Source: Allobosea robiniae | Lineage (GTDB): Bacteria; Pseudomonadota; Alphaproteobacteria; Rhizobiales; Beijerinckiaceae | Length of the DNA: 64,000 nucleotides | Assembly (NCBI RefSeq): GCF_900102525.1 | Contig: NZ_FNBZ01000007.1 | Coordinates: 1-64,000 of the forward strand | Reading direction: 5' to 3' | Part shown: positions 7,425-15,604 of the stretch, one piece after another | Position numbering within the stretch: the stretch's first letter is position 1 | Layout of the letters: every line of letters starts with the position of its first letter | The notes under the pieces: generated by a model | Seen by the model: the letters and a program-made list of their open reading frames with translations, nothing else | Database searches by the model: none | What the model was told of the DNA's origin: nothing | Position numbers and translations under genes: made by a program

Positions 7425-8207
7425 ATGAGCACACACATGTCAGACCAGCAACTCCGCGCGGATAATTCCACTCACCCCCCCATCGTAGACATCAGCGGGG
7501 TTCAGAAGTGGTTCGGCACATTCCAAGTCCTGAAGGACATCGCGCTGACGGTCGCGCGCGGCGAACGCATCGTGATCTGCGGGCCTTCCGGGTCGGGAAA
7601 GTCGACGCTGATCCGCTGCATCAATAGCCTTGAGCGCTACCAGGAAGGCCGGCTCGTCGTCGATGGTTACGACCTTGGTGCGGGGCAGAAGAACATTGAC
7701 GCCGTCCGCGCCGAGGTCGGCATGGTCTTTCAGCAGTTCAATCTCTTTCCGCACCTCACGGTGAAAGAGAACTGCATGCTGGCGCCGATGAAGGTTCGCG
7801 GGACGTCGAAGAGGGACGCCCAGGAGCTCGCGATGCGCTTTCTCACGCGCGTTCGCATTGGTGATCAGGCCGAGAAATACCCAGCCCAGCTATCCGGCGG
7901 TCAGCAACAGCGTGTGGCCATCGCGCGGGCCTTGTGCATGACGCCGAAGCTCATGCTCTTCGACGAGCCAACCTCCGCCTTGGACCCCGAAATGGTCAAG
8001 GAGGTGCTCGACACGATGGTCAGCCTCGCCGACGAGGGCATGACCATGCTGTGTGTGACACACGAAATGGGCTTTGCCCGCAAGGTCGCGGATCGCGTGA
8101 TCTTCATGGACCGCGGCGAGATCATCGAGATCGGCAAGCCGGAGCCCTTCTTCGCCAACCCGCAAAACCCGCGCACCCAGGCCTTCCTCGGGCAGCTCCT
8201 GCACTGA
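7425..8207 (+). CDS. ABC transporter ATP-binding protein, polar amino acid type
   Basis: This 260-residue ATPase has Walker [10 protein letters not shown] (residues 53-61), Q-loop [12 protein letters not shown], signature LSGGQQQR, Walker [14 protein letters not shown] and H-loop CVTHEM. It powers the importer formed with the two permeases and the binding protein just upstream. No Shine-Dalgarno is visible before the ATG at 7425. A second ATG at 7437 is also possible, and a strong hairpin sits 9 bases upstream, so expression may be lower than that of the binding protein. Confidence 0.93.
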   Translation: MSTHMSDQQLRADNSTHPPIVDISGVQKWFGTFQVLKDIALTVARGERIVICGPSGSGKSTLIRCINSLERYQEGRLVVDGYDLGAGQKNIDAVRAEVGMVFQQFNLFPHLTVKENCMLAPMKVRGTSKRDAQELAMRFLTRVRIGDQAEKYPAQLSGGQQQRVAIARALCMTPKLMLFDEPTSALDPEMVKEVLDTMVSLADEGMTMLCVTHEMGFARKVADRVIFMDRGEIIEIGKPEPFFANPQNPRTQAFLGQLLH

Positions 8208-8261
8208 GCAGGTGGCGGCAAAGCACCCGCCTCGGAATGAAATCCAAAGGATCAAGCCATC

Positions 8262-8729
8262 ATGCTTCCGGGCAAATTCTACGAAGAAATTCAGATTGGC
8301 GACGAGCGGCTGACTCCGCGCGTCACCGTAACCGAAGGGCATGTTCTGGCTTACGCCGGCGTCGCCGGTGACTTCTCCCCGATCCATATGGACGAGATTT
8401 ATGCCCAATCGACAGTTTTCGGGAGCCGCATCGCGCACGGGTTGATGGGGCTGTCCCTGACCGATGGCATGAAGGTGCAGTCAGGCTTCTTCCATGACGG
8501 CATCGCCCTCGGCTGGACTTGGAACTTCAAGCGGCCGATCCGGATCGGCGACACATTGCAGGTCAAGTTCAGGATCGCGGATATGCGTATCCCCAGGAGC
8601 CGCAGCGATATGGGCATCCTGACCATCGCCATCGAGCTCCTCAACCAGCATGGCGAGGTGGTTCAGGAAGGCGAACACCGGCTGATGGTGCCACGCAAGC
8701 CGGACGCAGCGCCGGCGGAGGCCATCTGA
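8262..8729 (+). CDS. MaoC family dehydratase (hotdog fold)
   Basis: This 155-residue single-hotdog protein carries the hydratase 2 signature: GDFSPIHMDEIYA with Asp37 and His42 as the catalytic pair, followed by HGLMGLSL. Family members add water to, or remove it from, enoyl-CoA thioesters. It overlaps the start of the CoA-transferase gene by one base, so it may act on the CoA thioester made by that enzyme. The substrate is not known. A ribosome binding site (AAAGGATCA) precedes the ATG. Confidence 0.87.
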   Translation: MLPGKFYEEIQIGDERLTPRVTVTEGHVLAYAGVAGDFSPIHMDEIYAQSTVFGSRIAHGLMGLSLTDGMKVQSGFFHDGIALGWTWNFKRPIRIGDTLQVKFRIADMRIPRSRSDMGILTIAIELLNQHGEVVQEGEHRLMVPRKPDAAPAEAI

Positions 8730-10270
8730 TGGCCCGCGACAAGTTCATGACGGCTGACCAGGCCGTCGCGCTGATCAAGGACAGCGATACCGTCGCGTTG
8801 ATCGGAGGCGGTGGCGGCCTGATGGAGGCGACGCATACTTTCCGCGCCGTCTCGCGCCGTTTCCTCTCGACCGGCTACCCGCGCAATCTCACCGTGCTGC
8901 ACGCACTCGGGATCGGCGACAAGAAGACCGAGGGCATGAACCACTTCGCCCATGAGGGGCTGGTGAAGCGCGTCATCGGCGGCCATTGGGTCTGGTCGCC
9001 GAAGATGCAGGAGATGGCGCGCGACGAGAAGATTGAGGCCTATGTCCTGCCGAGCGGCTGCGTGATGCAGCTGTATCGCGAGATCGGCGGGCAGCGGCCG
9101 GGCCTGTTCACCCATGTCGGTCTTGGCACCTTTGTCGACCCGCGCCACCAGGGCGGAAAGATGAATGCCTCTGCGAAAGAAGACTTGGTCGAAGTCGTCA
9201 ACCTCGGCGGACAGGAACTGCTTTGGTACAAATCCTTCCCGATCAACGTCGCGATCATCCGCGGTTCCTTCGGCGATGCAGCCGGCAATATCAGTCTGGA
9301 TCAGGAAGCGGCGAATGTGGATGTCTATGCCGCGGCTCTCGCGGCCCATAATTCCGGCGGCATCGTCATCGCGCAGGTTCGTACGGCGGTCGATGTAAAT
9401 TCGCTTCCGGCGCGCTCGGTCCGAGTCCCCGGAGCCATCGTCGATGCCGTCGTGGTCGATCCCGACCAGCGCATGAGCTACGACCTGCCTTACGACCCGC
9501 TCATCTCCGGCGAGCGCCGCGGCCCGACGCCGCTCGATCCGCCCGAGCCGCTCAACATCCGCTCTCTGATCGCGCGCCGCGCCTATCAAGAGCTGACCGA
9601 AGGCGACGTGATCAATTTCGGCGTTGGCATTGGCGAGGGTGTTGCCAAGATGGTCGCCGAGCGCGGCGAAGTCGGGCGCTATTACCAGACCATCGAGCAC
9701 GGGACTTATGGCGGCGCACTGCTGGTTGGCCTGCTCTTCGGCTTTGCCCGCAGCGCCTCGGCCATGATCGACGGGCCGTCCCAGTTCGATTTCTACGCCG
9801 GCGGCGGTCTCGACACCGCATTCCTCGGCTTTGGCGAGTTGGATGAGGCCGGCGACGTCAACGTCTCGAAGCTCGGCGGGCTGACCGTCGGTCCCGGCGG
9901 CTTCATGGACATCGCTCAGAATGCCAAGAAGGTCGTGTTCTGCGGCACCTTCGACACCAAGGGCAGCAGATTGGAGGTCGGCGGCGGCAAGCTCGCAATT
10001 GCGCAGCACGGCTCGGTGCGAAAGCTCGTCAGCAAGGTCGAGCAGATTACATATTCAGGCAAGCAGGCGCTCAAGCGCGGCCATAAGGCGGTGTTCGTAA
10101 CCGAGCGGGCAGTGTTCAATCTGGAGAATGAGGGCCTCGTTTTGAGCGAAGTCGCGCCTGGCGTCGACATCCGCCGCGACATCCTCGAACGGATGGATTT
10201 CATGCCCCTCATCCCGCGCGATCCTCAGGTCATGGAAAGCGCAATTTTCTCGGAATTATCCGGCCTCTGA
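8729..10270 (+). CDS. Fused acyl-CoA:acetate/3-ketoacid CoA-transferase
   Basis: This 513-residue family I CoA-transferase has the alpha and beta halves in one chain, as in propionate CoA-transferase and YdiF. The N-terminal half shows GGGGGLMEA and the HALGIGDKKTEG region. The C-terminal half has the catalytic glutamate, Glu323, in TIEHGTYGG. It forms a glutamyl-CoA intermediate and activates a short acid with CoA from another thioester. The ATG at 8729 overlaps the MaoC stop codon (TGATG), indicating coupled translation. A longer in-frame extension upstream overlaps MaoC fully and is not real. Confidence 0.9.
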   Translation: MARDKFMTADQAVALIKDSDTVALIGGGGGLMEATHTFRAVSRRFLSTGYPRNLTVLHALGIGDKKTEGMNHFAHEGLVKRVIGGHWVWSPKMQEMARDEKIEAYVLPSGCVMQLYREIGGQRPGLFTHVGLGTFVDPRHQGGKMNASAKEDLVEVVNLGGQELLWYKSFPINVAIIRGSFGDAAGNISLDQEAANVDVYAAALAAHNSGGIVIAQVRTAVDVNSLPARSVRVPGAIVDAVVVDPDQRMSYDLPYDPLISGERRGPTPLDPPEPLNIRSLIARRAYQELTEGDVINFGVGIGEGVAKMVAERGEVGRYYQTIEHGTYGGALLVGLLFGFARSASAMIDGPSQFDFYAGGGLDTAFLGFGELDEAGDVNVSKLGGLTVGPGGFMDIAQNAKKVVFCGTFDTKGSRLEVGGGKLAIAQHGSVRKLVSKVEQITYSGKQALKRGHKAVFVTERAVFNLENEGLVLSEVAPGVDIRRDILERMDFMPLIPRDPQVMESAIFSELSGL

Positions 10271-10286
10271 GCCGCGCGAGGATAGT

Positions 10287-11273
10287 ATGGAATATCGGAA
10301 TCTAGGCCGGACCGGCTTGAAGGTCTCGCGTATCGCGCTAGGCTGCATGAGCTATGGAGATCCGACGCGCGGCAACCATAGTTGGGTGATGAACGAGGAT
10401 GAAGGGCGCCCCTTCATTCGCAAGGCACTGGAAGCCGGCATCAACTTCTTCGACACCGCGAATGTCTACTCCGATGGCGCTAGCGAGGAGGTTCTCGGCC
10501 GCGCCATCCGCGACTTCACCACACGAGAAGCCGTGGTAATCGCCACCAAGGTCTATGGCCCTATGCGTCCCGACGCGAACGGTCATGGCCTATCGCGAAA
10601 GGCGATCTTCGCAGAGATCGATGCCAGCCTTAGGCGTCTGGGTACCGACTACATCGATCTCTATCAAATTCACCGCTGGGACTATGAAACGCCCATCGAG
10701 GAGACGCTTGAGGCACTGAGCGACGTGGTTCGGGTCGGTAAGGCCCGTTATCTAGGAGCGTCTTCCATGCACGCTTGGCAATTCATGAAGGCGCTCGGCC
10801 TCCAGCGCCAGCATGGCTGGGCGCCTTTCGTCTCCATGCAGAACCATCTCAACCTTCTCTACCGCGAGGAGGAGCGTGAGATGCTGCCGCTATGCCGGTC
10901 CGAGGGAGTTGGTATCGTACCTTGGTCCCCCTTGGCGCGAGGCCGTCTGACGCGTCCCTGGCAGGACGAACCGGCAACCGCGCGCGCCGCGACGGACGAA
11001 GTGGGTAAGGGCTTCTACGACAAGGCCAAGGATGCCGACCGTTTGGTAGTCCAACGCGTTGGGGAAGTCGCAGAGCGTCTTGGCGCACCACGCGCTCAGG
11101 TGGCTCTCGCCTGGCTGCTGCAGAAGGAGGGTGTGTCGGCACCTCTGGTCGGTGCGACCAAGATGGCGCAGCTCGATGATGCCCTCGCCGCGCTTCAGCT
11201 CAAACTTCCGGATGATGAAATCGCTTCACTGGAGGAGCCTTACGCGCCGCATCAGGTCTCCGCCTTCGTGTGA
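10287..11273 (+). CDS. Aldo/keto reductase
   Basis: This 328-residue NADPH-dependent TIM-barrel reductase has the full catalytic tetrad: Asp56 (FDTANVYSDG), Tyr61, Lys88 (ATKVYGP) and His129 (LYQIHRWD). The C-terminal region LVGATKMAQLDDAL binds the cofactor. It resembles the YajO/Tas group. It lies 16 bases after the CoA-transferase and 61 bases before the QuiC-like gene. In this operon it may reduce or oxidise a carbonyl intermediate of the imported acid; the exact reaction cannot be read from the sequence. Confidence 0.9.
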   Translation: MEYRNLGRTGLKVSRIALGCMSYGDPTRGNHSWVMNEDEGRPFIRKALEAGINFFDTANVYSDGASEEVLGRAIRDFTTREAVVIATKVYGPMRPDANGHGLSRKAIFAEIDASLRRLGTDYIDLYQIHRWDYETPIEETLEALSDVVRVGKARYLGASSMHAWQFMKALGLQRQHGWAPFVSMQNHLNLLYREEEREMLPLCRSEGVGIVPWSPLARGRLTRPWQDEPATARAATDEVGKGFYDKAKDADRLVVQRVGEVAERLGAPRAQVALAWLLQKEGVSAPLVGATKMAQLDDALAALQLKLPDDEIASLEEPYAPHQVSAFV

Positions 11274-11334
11274 AAGCGATAGCCCTGCCCGGAACTGCGG
11301 CGGGCAACGATGTGCCAGTTCGGGAAGGACAACC

Positions 11335-13242
11335 ATGTTACCGTCGATCGCCACCGTGTGCGTTTCGGGCACGCTTCAGGAGAAGCTCGAGGCCATCGCC
11401 GCCGCCGGCTTCACGGCGGTGGAGATATTCGAGAACGACCTGATCGCCTTCCCCGGCTCGCCGGCGGAAGTCCGGCGCATCTGCGCCGATCTCGGCCTGA
11501 GCATCGTGACCTGCCAGCCCTTCCGCGATTTCGAGGGCATGCCGGAGGGGCGCCGCCAGCGCGTCTTCGACCGGGCCGAACGCAAGTTCGATCTCTTGCA
11601 GGAAATCGGCACCGACCTGCTCTTCGTCTGCTCAAGCGTCTCGCCGGAAGCCTTGCCGGGTATCGACAGGCTCGCCGCCGATTTCGCCGAGCTCGGGGAG
11701 CGGGCGGGCCGGCGGGGTCTTCGCGTCGGTTACGAGGCGCTGGCCTGGGGCCGGCATGTCTTCGACTATCGCGACGCCTGGGAGATCGTGCGGCGCGCCA
11801 ACCGGCCGGAGGTCGGGATCATCCTCGATTCCTTCCACATCCTGGCGCGCGGCCTCGATCTTGCGGCGATCGGCACGATCCCGCGCGACAAGATCGAGAT
11901 GGTGCAGATGGCCGATGCCCCGCTGCTGCAGATGGACCCGCTCTCCTGGAGCCGGCACTGGCGCTGCCTGCCGGGCCAGGGCGACCTCGATCTCTCCGGC
12001 TTCATGCGGGCGCTGACCGCGACCGGCTATGACGGCGTGCTCTCGCTGGAGATCTTCAACGATCGCTTCCGCGCCGGTTCCGCGCGTTCCGTCGCGCTCG
12101 ACGGTCATCGCTCGCTGATCTGGCTGCTCGACGAGACCGCCCGGCAGGTCGGCAAGCCGGTGCCCGGCGCGGTGCCGATGCCGCCGCCGGCCCCGGTCGA
12201 GGCGGTCGAGTTCATCGAGTTCACGGTGTCGGAGGCCGAACGGCCCGGTTTCGAGAAGCTGCTGCGCGCGCTCGGCTTCGCACGCACCGGCGCGCACCGC
12301 TCCAAGGATGTCGATCTCTGGCGCCAGGGCGATATCCGCATCGTCCTGAACAGCGAGGCCGACGGCTTCGCCCATAGCTACCAGATCACGCACGGTACCT
12401 CGGTCTGCGCGCTGGCGCTGCGCGTGCCGGATGCGCAGGCCGCGATCGCGCGCGCCAAGGCCCTGCTCGACGTGCCCCATGCCGGCGCGATCGGGCCGGA
12501 CGAGCTCGACATCCCCGCCGTGCGCGGGCTCGGCGGCAGCCTGCTCTATTTCCTCGACCAGGCTTCGGCGCTCGGCCGCTGGGCCGAGGTCGATTTCGAA
12601 GCGACGGGCGAGGCCTCGGACGATGCCGGGCTCACCGGCGTCGACCATGTCTCGCAGAGCATGCAGTACGAGGAGATGCTGACCTGGCTTCTGTTCTATT
12701 CCTCGCTGTTCGAGACGCGGAAGACGCCGAGCCAGGCCGTGCTCGATCCCGGCGGCGTGGTCCAGAGCCAGGTGATCGAGAGCGGGCTCGACGGCAGGAA
12801 CGGCCATGGCCTCAGGCTCATCCTCAACGGCTCGCAGAGCCACCGCACGCTCTCGGCCCGCTTCATCACCGATTTCTTCGGCTCCGGCGTGCAGCATATC
12901 GCCTTCGCGACCGACGACATCGCCGCGACCGTCAAGCGGCTGGCTGCCAATGGCGTCGCCATGCTACCCATTCCCGAGAACTACTATGACGACCTCGAAG
13001 CCCGCTCGGACCTGACGGGCGAGGAGATCGACGCGATGAAGGCGCTGAACATCCTCCATGACAGCGATGCCGGCGGTGCCTTCCGTCAGGCCTATACGCA
13101 GACCCTGGATGGCGGGCTGTTCTTCGAGATCGTCCAGCGCGATGGCAATGCCGGCTATGGCGCGGCCAATGCCGGCATCCGGCTCACCGCGCAGTCCAGG
13201 CTCGCGCGTCCGATCGGCGTTCCCGCGCCGAGCCATGGTTGA
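11335..13242 (+). CDS. quiC: 3-dehydroshikimate dehydratase, QuiC1-type fusion
   Basis: This 635-residue two-domain protein starts at the ATG 11335; a longer frame upstream overlaps the reductase gene and is spurious. The N-terminal sugar-phosphate-isomerase-like TIM barrel (1-270) has metal ligands Glu134 (GYEAL), Asp165 (LDSFHI), Gln191 (VQMAD) and Glu239 (SLEIF), matching the positions I recall for Pseudomonas QuiC1. The C-terminal half (about 290-620) is a 4-hydroxyphenylpyruvate-dioxygenase-like vicinal-oxygen-chelate domain with His438, His521 and Glu598 as a complete metal triad. The enzyme turns 3-dehydroshikimate into protocatechuate, the substrate of PcaHG encoded 15 bases downstream. 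Confidence 0.92.
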   Translation: MLPSIATVCVSGTLQEKLEAIAAAGFTAVEIFENDLIAFPGSPAEVRRICADLGLSIVTCQPFRDFEGMPEGRRQRVFDRAERKFDLLQEIGTDLLFVCSSVSPEALPGIDRLAADFAELGERAGRRGLRVGYEALAWGRHVFDYRDAWEIVRRANRPEVGIILDSFHILARGLDLAAIGTIPRDKIEMVQMADAPLLQMDPLSWSRHWRCLPGQGDLDLSGFMRALTATGYDGVLSLEIFNDRFRAGSARSVALDGHRSLIWLLDETARQVGKPVPGAVPMPPPAPVEAVEFIEFTVSEAERPGFEKLLRALGFARTGAHRSKDVDLWRQGDIRIVLNSEADGFAHSYQITHGTSVCALALRVPDAQAAIARAKALLDVPHAGAIGPDELDIPAVRGLGGSLLYFLDQASALGRWAEVDFEATGEASDDAGLTGVDHVSQSMQYEEMLTWLLFYSSLFETRKTPSQAVLDPGGVVQSQVIESGLDGRNGHGLRLILNGSQSHRTLSARFITDFFGSGVQHIAFATDDIAATVKRLAANGVAMLPIPENYYDDLEARSDLTGEEIDAMKALNILHDSDAGGAFRQAYTQTLDGGLFFEIVQRDGNAGYGAANAGIRLTAQSRLARPIGVPAPSHG

Positions 13243-13257
13243 GGAGAGATAAGCCGC

Positions 13258-13977
13258 ATGAGCAGCCTGATCCTTCCCTATGCAGGGCTCGATGCCGGGC
13301 AGCCGGCCTCGCTCTCGCCGGATTACCGCTCGACCGTGGCGCGCAGCCCGCGCCAGGCCCCGATCGCGATCCCGCAGACGCTGACCGAGGTCACCGGGCC
13401 GACCGACTGGTCGCGCCTGATGGGGCCGGCGATGGCCGACCTCACCACCCAGCACAAGGCCGAGCCGCAGGGCCAGCGCATCGTCGTGACCGGCCGCGTG
13501 CTCGATGAGGACGGAAGGCCCGTGCCCAACACCGTCGTCGAGATCTGGCAGGCCAATGCCGCCGGCCGCTACATCCACGCCAAGGACGACTGGCCGGCGC
13601 CGCTCGACCCGAATTTCACCGGCGTCGGCCGTGCCATCACCGATGAGCAGGGCCGCTATCGCTATGTCACGATCCGGCCCGGCGCCTATCCCTGGGGCAA
13701 CCACAAGAACGCCTGGCGCCCGGCCCATATCCATCTCTCGCTATTAGGCCCGGCCTTCGCGACGCGGCTGGTCACGCAGATGTATTTCCCCGACGATCCG
13801 TTGATCGAGATCGACCCGATCGCGAATGCCGTGCCGATGCCCTATCGCCAGCGCATGGTCTCGCGCTTCGATATCGGCACCACCGTGCCGAACTGGGCGC
13901 TGGGCTATGTCTTCGACATCGTGCTCAAGGGCCGCGACCAGACGCCGTTCGAGGACGACCATGACGACGACCACTGA
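13258..13977 (+). CDS. pcaH: Protocatechuate 3,4-dioxygenase beta subunit
   Basis: This 239-residue iron-binding subunit has Fe(III) ligands Tyr105 (GRYIHAKD), Tyr144 (PGAYPWGNH), His157 and His159 (RPAHIHLS). Their spacing (39, 13, 2) is the same as in Pseudomonas PcaH. With the alpha subunit it opens the protocatechuate ring between the hydroxyls to give 3-carboxy-cis,cis-muconate. GAGGAGA lies upstream of the ATG. The last 17 bases overlap pcaG. It acts directly after the dehydratase in the quinate/shikimate to beta-ketoadipate route. Confidence 0.96.
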   Translation: MSSLILPYAGLDAGQPASLSPDYRSTVARSPRQAPIAIPQTLTEVTGPTDWSRLMGPAMADLTTQHKAEPQGQRIVVTGRVLDEDGRPVPNTVVEIWQANAAGRYIHAKDDWPAPLDPNFTGVGRAITDEQGRYRYVTIRPGAYPWGNHKNAWRPAHIHLSLLGPAFATRLVTQMYFPDDPLIEIDPIANAVPMPYRQRMVSRFDIGTTVPNWALGYVFDIVLKGRDQTPFEDDHDDDH

Positions 13978-14677
13978 CTCTTCCGGCGGGGATTTGGAAA
14001 CCCGCAACGCCGCGCCGCGGCAGGACAGCCAGGACCCGTCGATCTTCGGCCAGACGCCGTGGCAGACGGTCGGCCCCTATTTCCATTACGGCCTGCCCTG
14101 GAAGGGCGGCGCCGATCTGGTCGAGCGCTCCGAGATGGGCGCGCGGCCCGACCTGATGCCGCCGGAGCATTTCCTGCTCTCGGGCTCGAACGTCTCAGGT
14201 CAACCCGAGGGCGAGGTCATCGCGCTCGCCGGCTGCGTCTACGATGCCGACGGCAAGCCGATCGAGGACGCAATGATCGAGATCTGGCAGGCGAACGCGA
14301 ACGGCCGCTATGCCAGCCCGGACGATAATCGCGCCGATGTGGTGCTCGACCGGCATTTCGTCGGCTTCGGCCGCGCCTCGACCGACAAGTCCGGCGTCTA
14401 CCGTTTCCGCACGATCCGCCCCGGCCGCGTGCCCGGCCCCGGCAACAGCCTGCAGGCGCCGCATATCGCGCTCTCGGTCTTCGGCCGCGGCCTGCTGAAG
14501 CGCCTGCCGACAAGGCTCTATTTCGCCGACGGCGAGGGCAACGAGACCGACCCGATCCTCGCCCTCGTCCCCGAGCCGCGCAGGCACACCCTGATCGCCC
14601 AGCGCAAGCCGGACGGAACCTGGTGGCTCGACATCAACCTCGCCGGCGAAAACGAGACGGTGTTCTTCGATCTGTAG
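13961..14677 (+). CDS. pcaG: Protocatechuate 3,4-dioxygenase alpha subunit
   Basis: This 238-residue dioxygenase-fold subunit (QTVGPYFHYGLPW, GCVYDADGKPIEDAMIEIWQ, ARPxxLQAPHIALSVFGRGL region) lacks the full set of iron ligands, as expected for the alpha chain. The ATG 13961 lies inside the end of pcaH, giving a 17-base overlap and coupled synthesis of the two chains. It is the last gene of the operon. Decayed integrase DNA begins within about 50 bases of its stop codon, marking a recombination scar. Confidence 0.93.
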   Translation: MTTTTDSSGGDLETRNAAPRQDSQDPSIFGQTPWQTVGPYFHYGLPWKGGADLVERSEMGARPDLMPPEHFLLSGSNVSGQPEGEVIALAGCVYDADGKPIEDAMIEIWQANANGRYASPDDNRADVVLDRHFVGFGRASTDKSGVYRFRTIRPGRVPGPGNSLQAPHIALSVFGRGLLKRLPTRLYFADGEGNETDPILALVPEPRRHTLIAQRKPDGTWWLDINLAGENETVFFDL

Positions 14678-14724
14678 GTGATCCTCACTGTCGAGCGGAG
14701 GGTTTGCTGCCGCCGGCTCGACCG

Positions 14725-14945
14725 CATCCCGGAAATAGCCGGTCACCAGCCGCTCCAGCTCGACGCCGCTGAGCCTGGTCAGGTCGTAACGCGCCACTTT
14801 CGCCGTAAACGTGGTCTCGGCATTCGCGGTGCGTCGCAGCTCGTCAAAACCGCTCCATGTAGTGATCAAGGTGCTTGCCCATGAGGCCCAGCGCTTTGGA
14901 ACGCTCATTGATCCGCAGGCTGGCGCTACTTACTTTCAGCCGGGC
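14725..14945 (-). pseudogene. Integrase N-terminal remnant (copy A)
   Basis: On the minus strand, RINERSKALGLMGKHLDHY is followed in another frame by FDELRRT and LSGVELERLVTGYFRD. The same order occurs intact in the truncated integrase at 50361-50774 (TNERSKALRLMGKHLDHY, FDELRRT, LSRAELERLVTGYYRD). One extra base near 14850 (TCAAAACC against TCAAAGT) breaks the frame here. This is the N-terminal, DNA-arm part of a tyrosine recombinase; no catalytic domain remains. Confidence 0.7.
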
Positions 14946-15165
14946 CATCTTGATCAACAACCCGAGACCGCAATCGTCGCACTTCATGGCTTGAAGTTGC
15001 TCCACAAGTCTCCGCAGGATTCTCAAAAACATGCGTCGTTCGGATAGCGCGCGCCCGTAGCGTCAGCATCATAGCGCCTGTTCGGCTGGGGCGGGCTCGA
15101 AGCCCGGACCATAGCCGATGACGTGCGGTGCCGGACCGCATGCGGAGGTTGGGTTGGGGGACCCT

Positions 15166-15385
15166 GTGCGGAGATTATCGAGAGTTCGTTGTACGGCGGC
15201 TCTGATCGCGATCTTCATCGCGGTCACGCCTGCTTACTCTGAGGAGGTCTCCGAGGTTTCGCTCTGGTCAAAACCCCGGTTGCTCGACGGCGACTGGCGC
15301 AACGACCTTGCAGGCTACGGCATCAGCTTCGACGCCTAGTGGACGCAGTTCTACCAAGGATTGCGCCTCTACTGCAATGTGCAGG
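15166..15385 (+). pseudogene. OprB-like carbohydrate porin remnant
   Basis: From a GTG at 15166 a signal peptide (VRRLSRVRCTAALIAIFIAV, TPAYS) leads to SLWSKPRLLDGDWRNDLAGY and GISFDA, typical of the mature N terminus of OprB-type porins. A TAG at 15337-15339 interrupts the frame, after which WTQFYQGL continues the homology before it is lost. Only about 70 of more than 400 residues remain, so the gene is dead. Nothing further is recognisable up to the lysR start at 15605. Confidence 0.65.
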
Positions 15386-15604
15386 AGCGCCCCCACCCCT
15401 TTTCGCGACAGCCTTAGGGGCATCATCTGCCTGCCGCGCCTGAATGCCCGCCTATCGGCGGGGTGCCAATGTCCGCAACTGGCGTGGCCCAGAATTCGGC
15501 CGCGAGCAACATTGAATCGATGTGTTGATGAAGCATTGCCAGCACGTGCCGGCCACCGGGATAAGGAGCTATAATTCGACCGGGCTCATAAGGCACTCTA
15601 ATCA

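Noticed and set aside
8663-10009. 448-codon antisense frame opposite the CoA-transferase
   Set aside because: Composition shadow; the plus-strand protein carries the catalytic glutamate motif.
11632-12897. Long antisense frame opposite the quiC gene
   Set aside because: It is the GC-rich shadow of a strongly supported gene; its translation is Arg/Ala/Gly/Glu-rich with no family motif.
14195-14908. 237-codon minus-strand frame from pcaG into the downstream gap
   Set aside because: Its first part is the integrase remnant, annotated as a pseudogene; the rest is antisense to pcaG.
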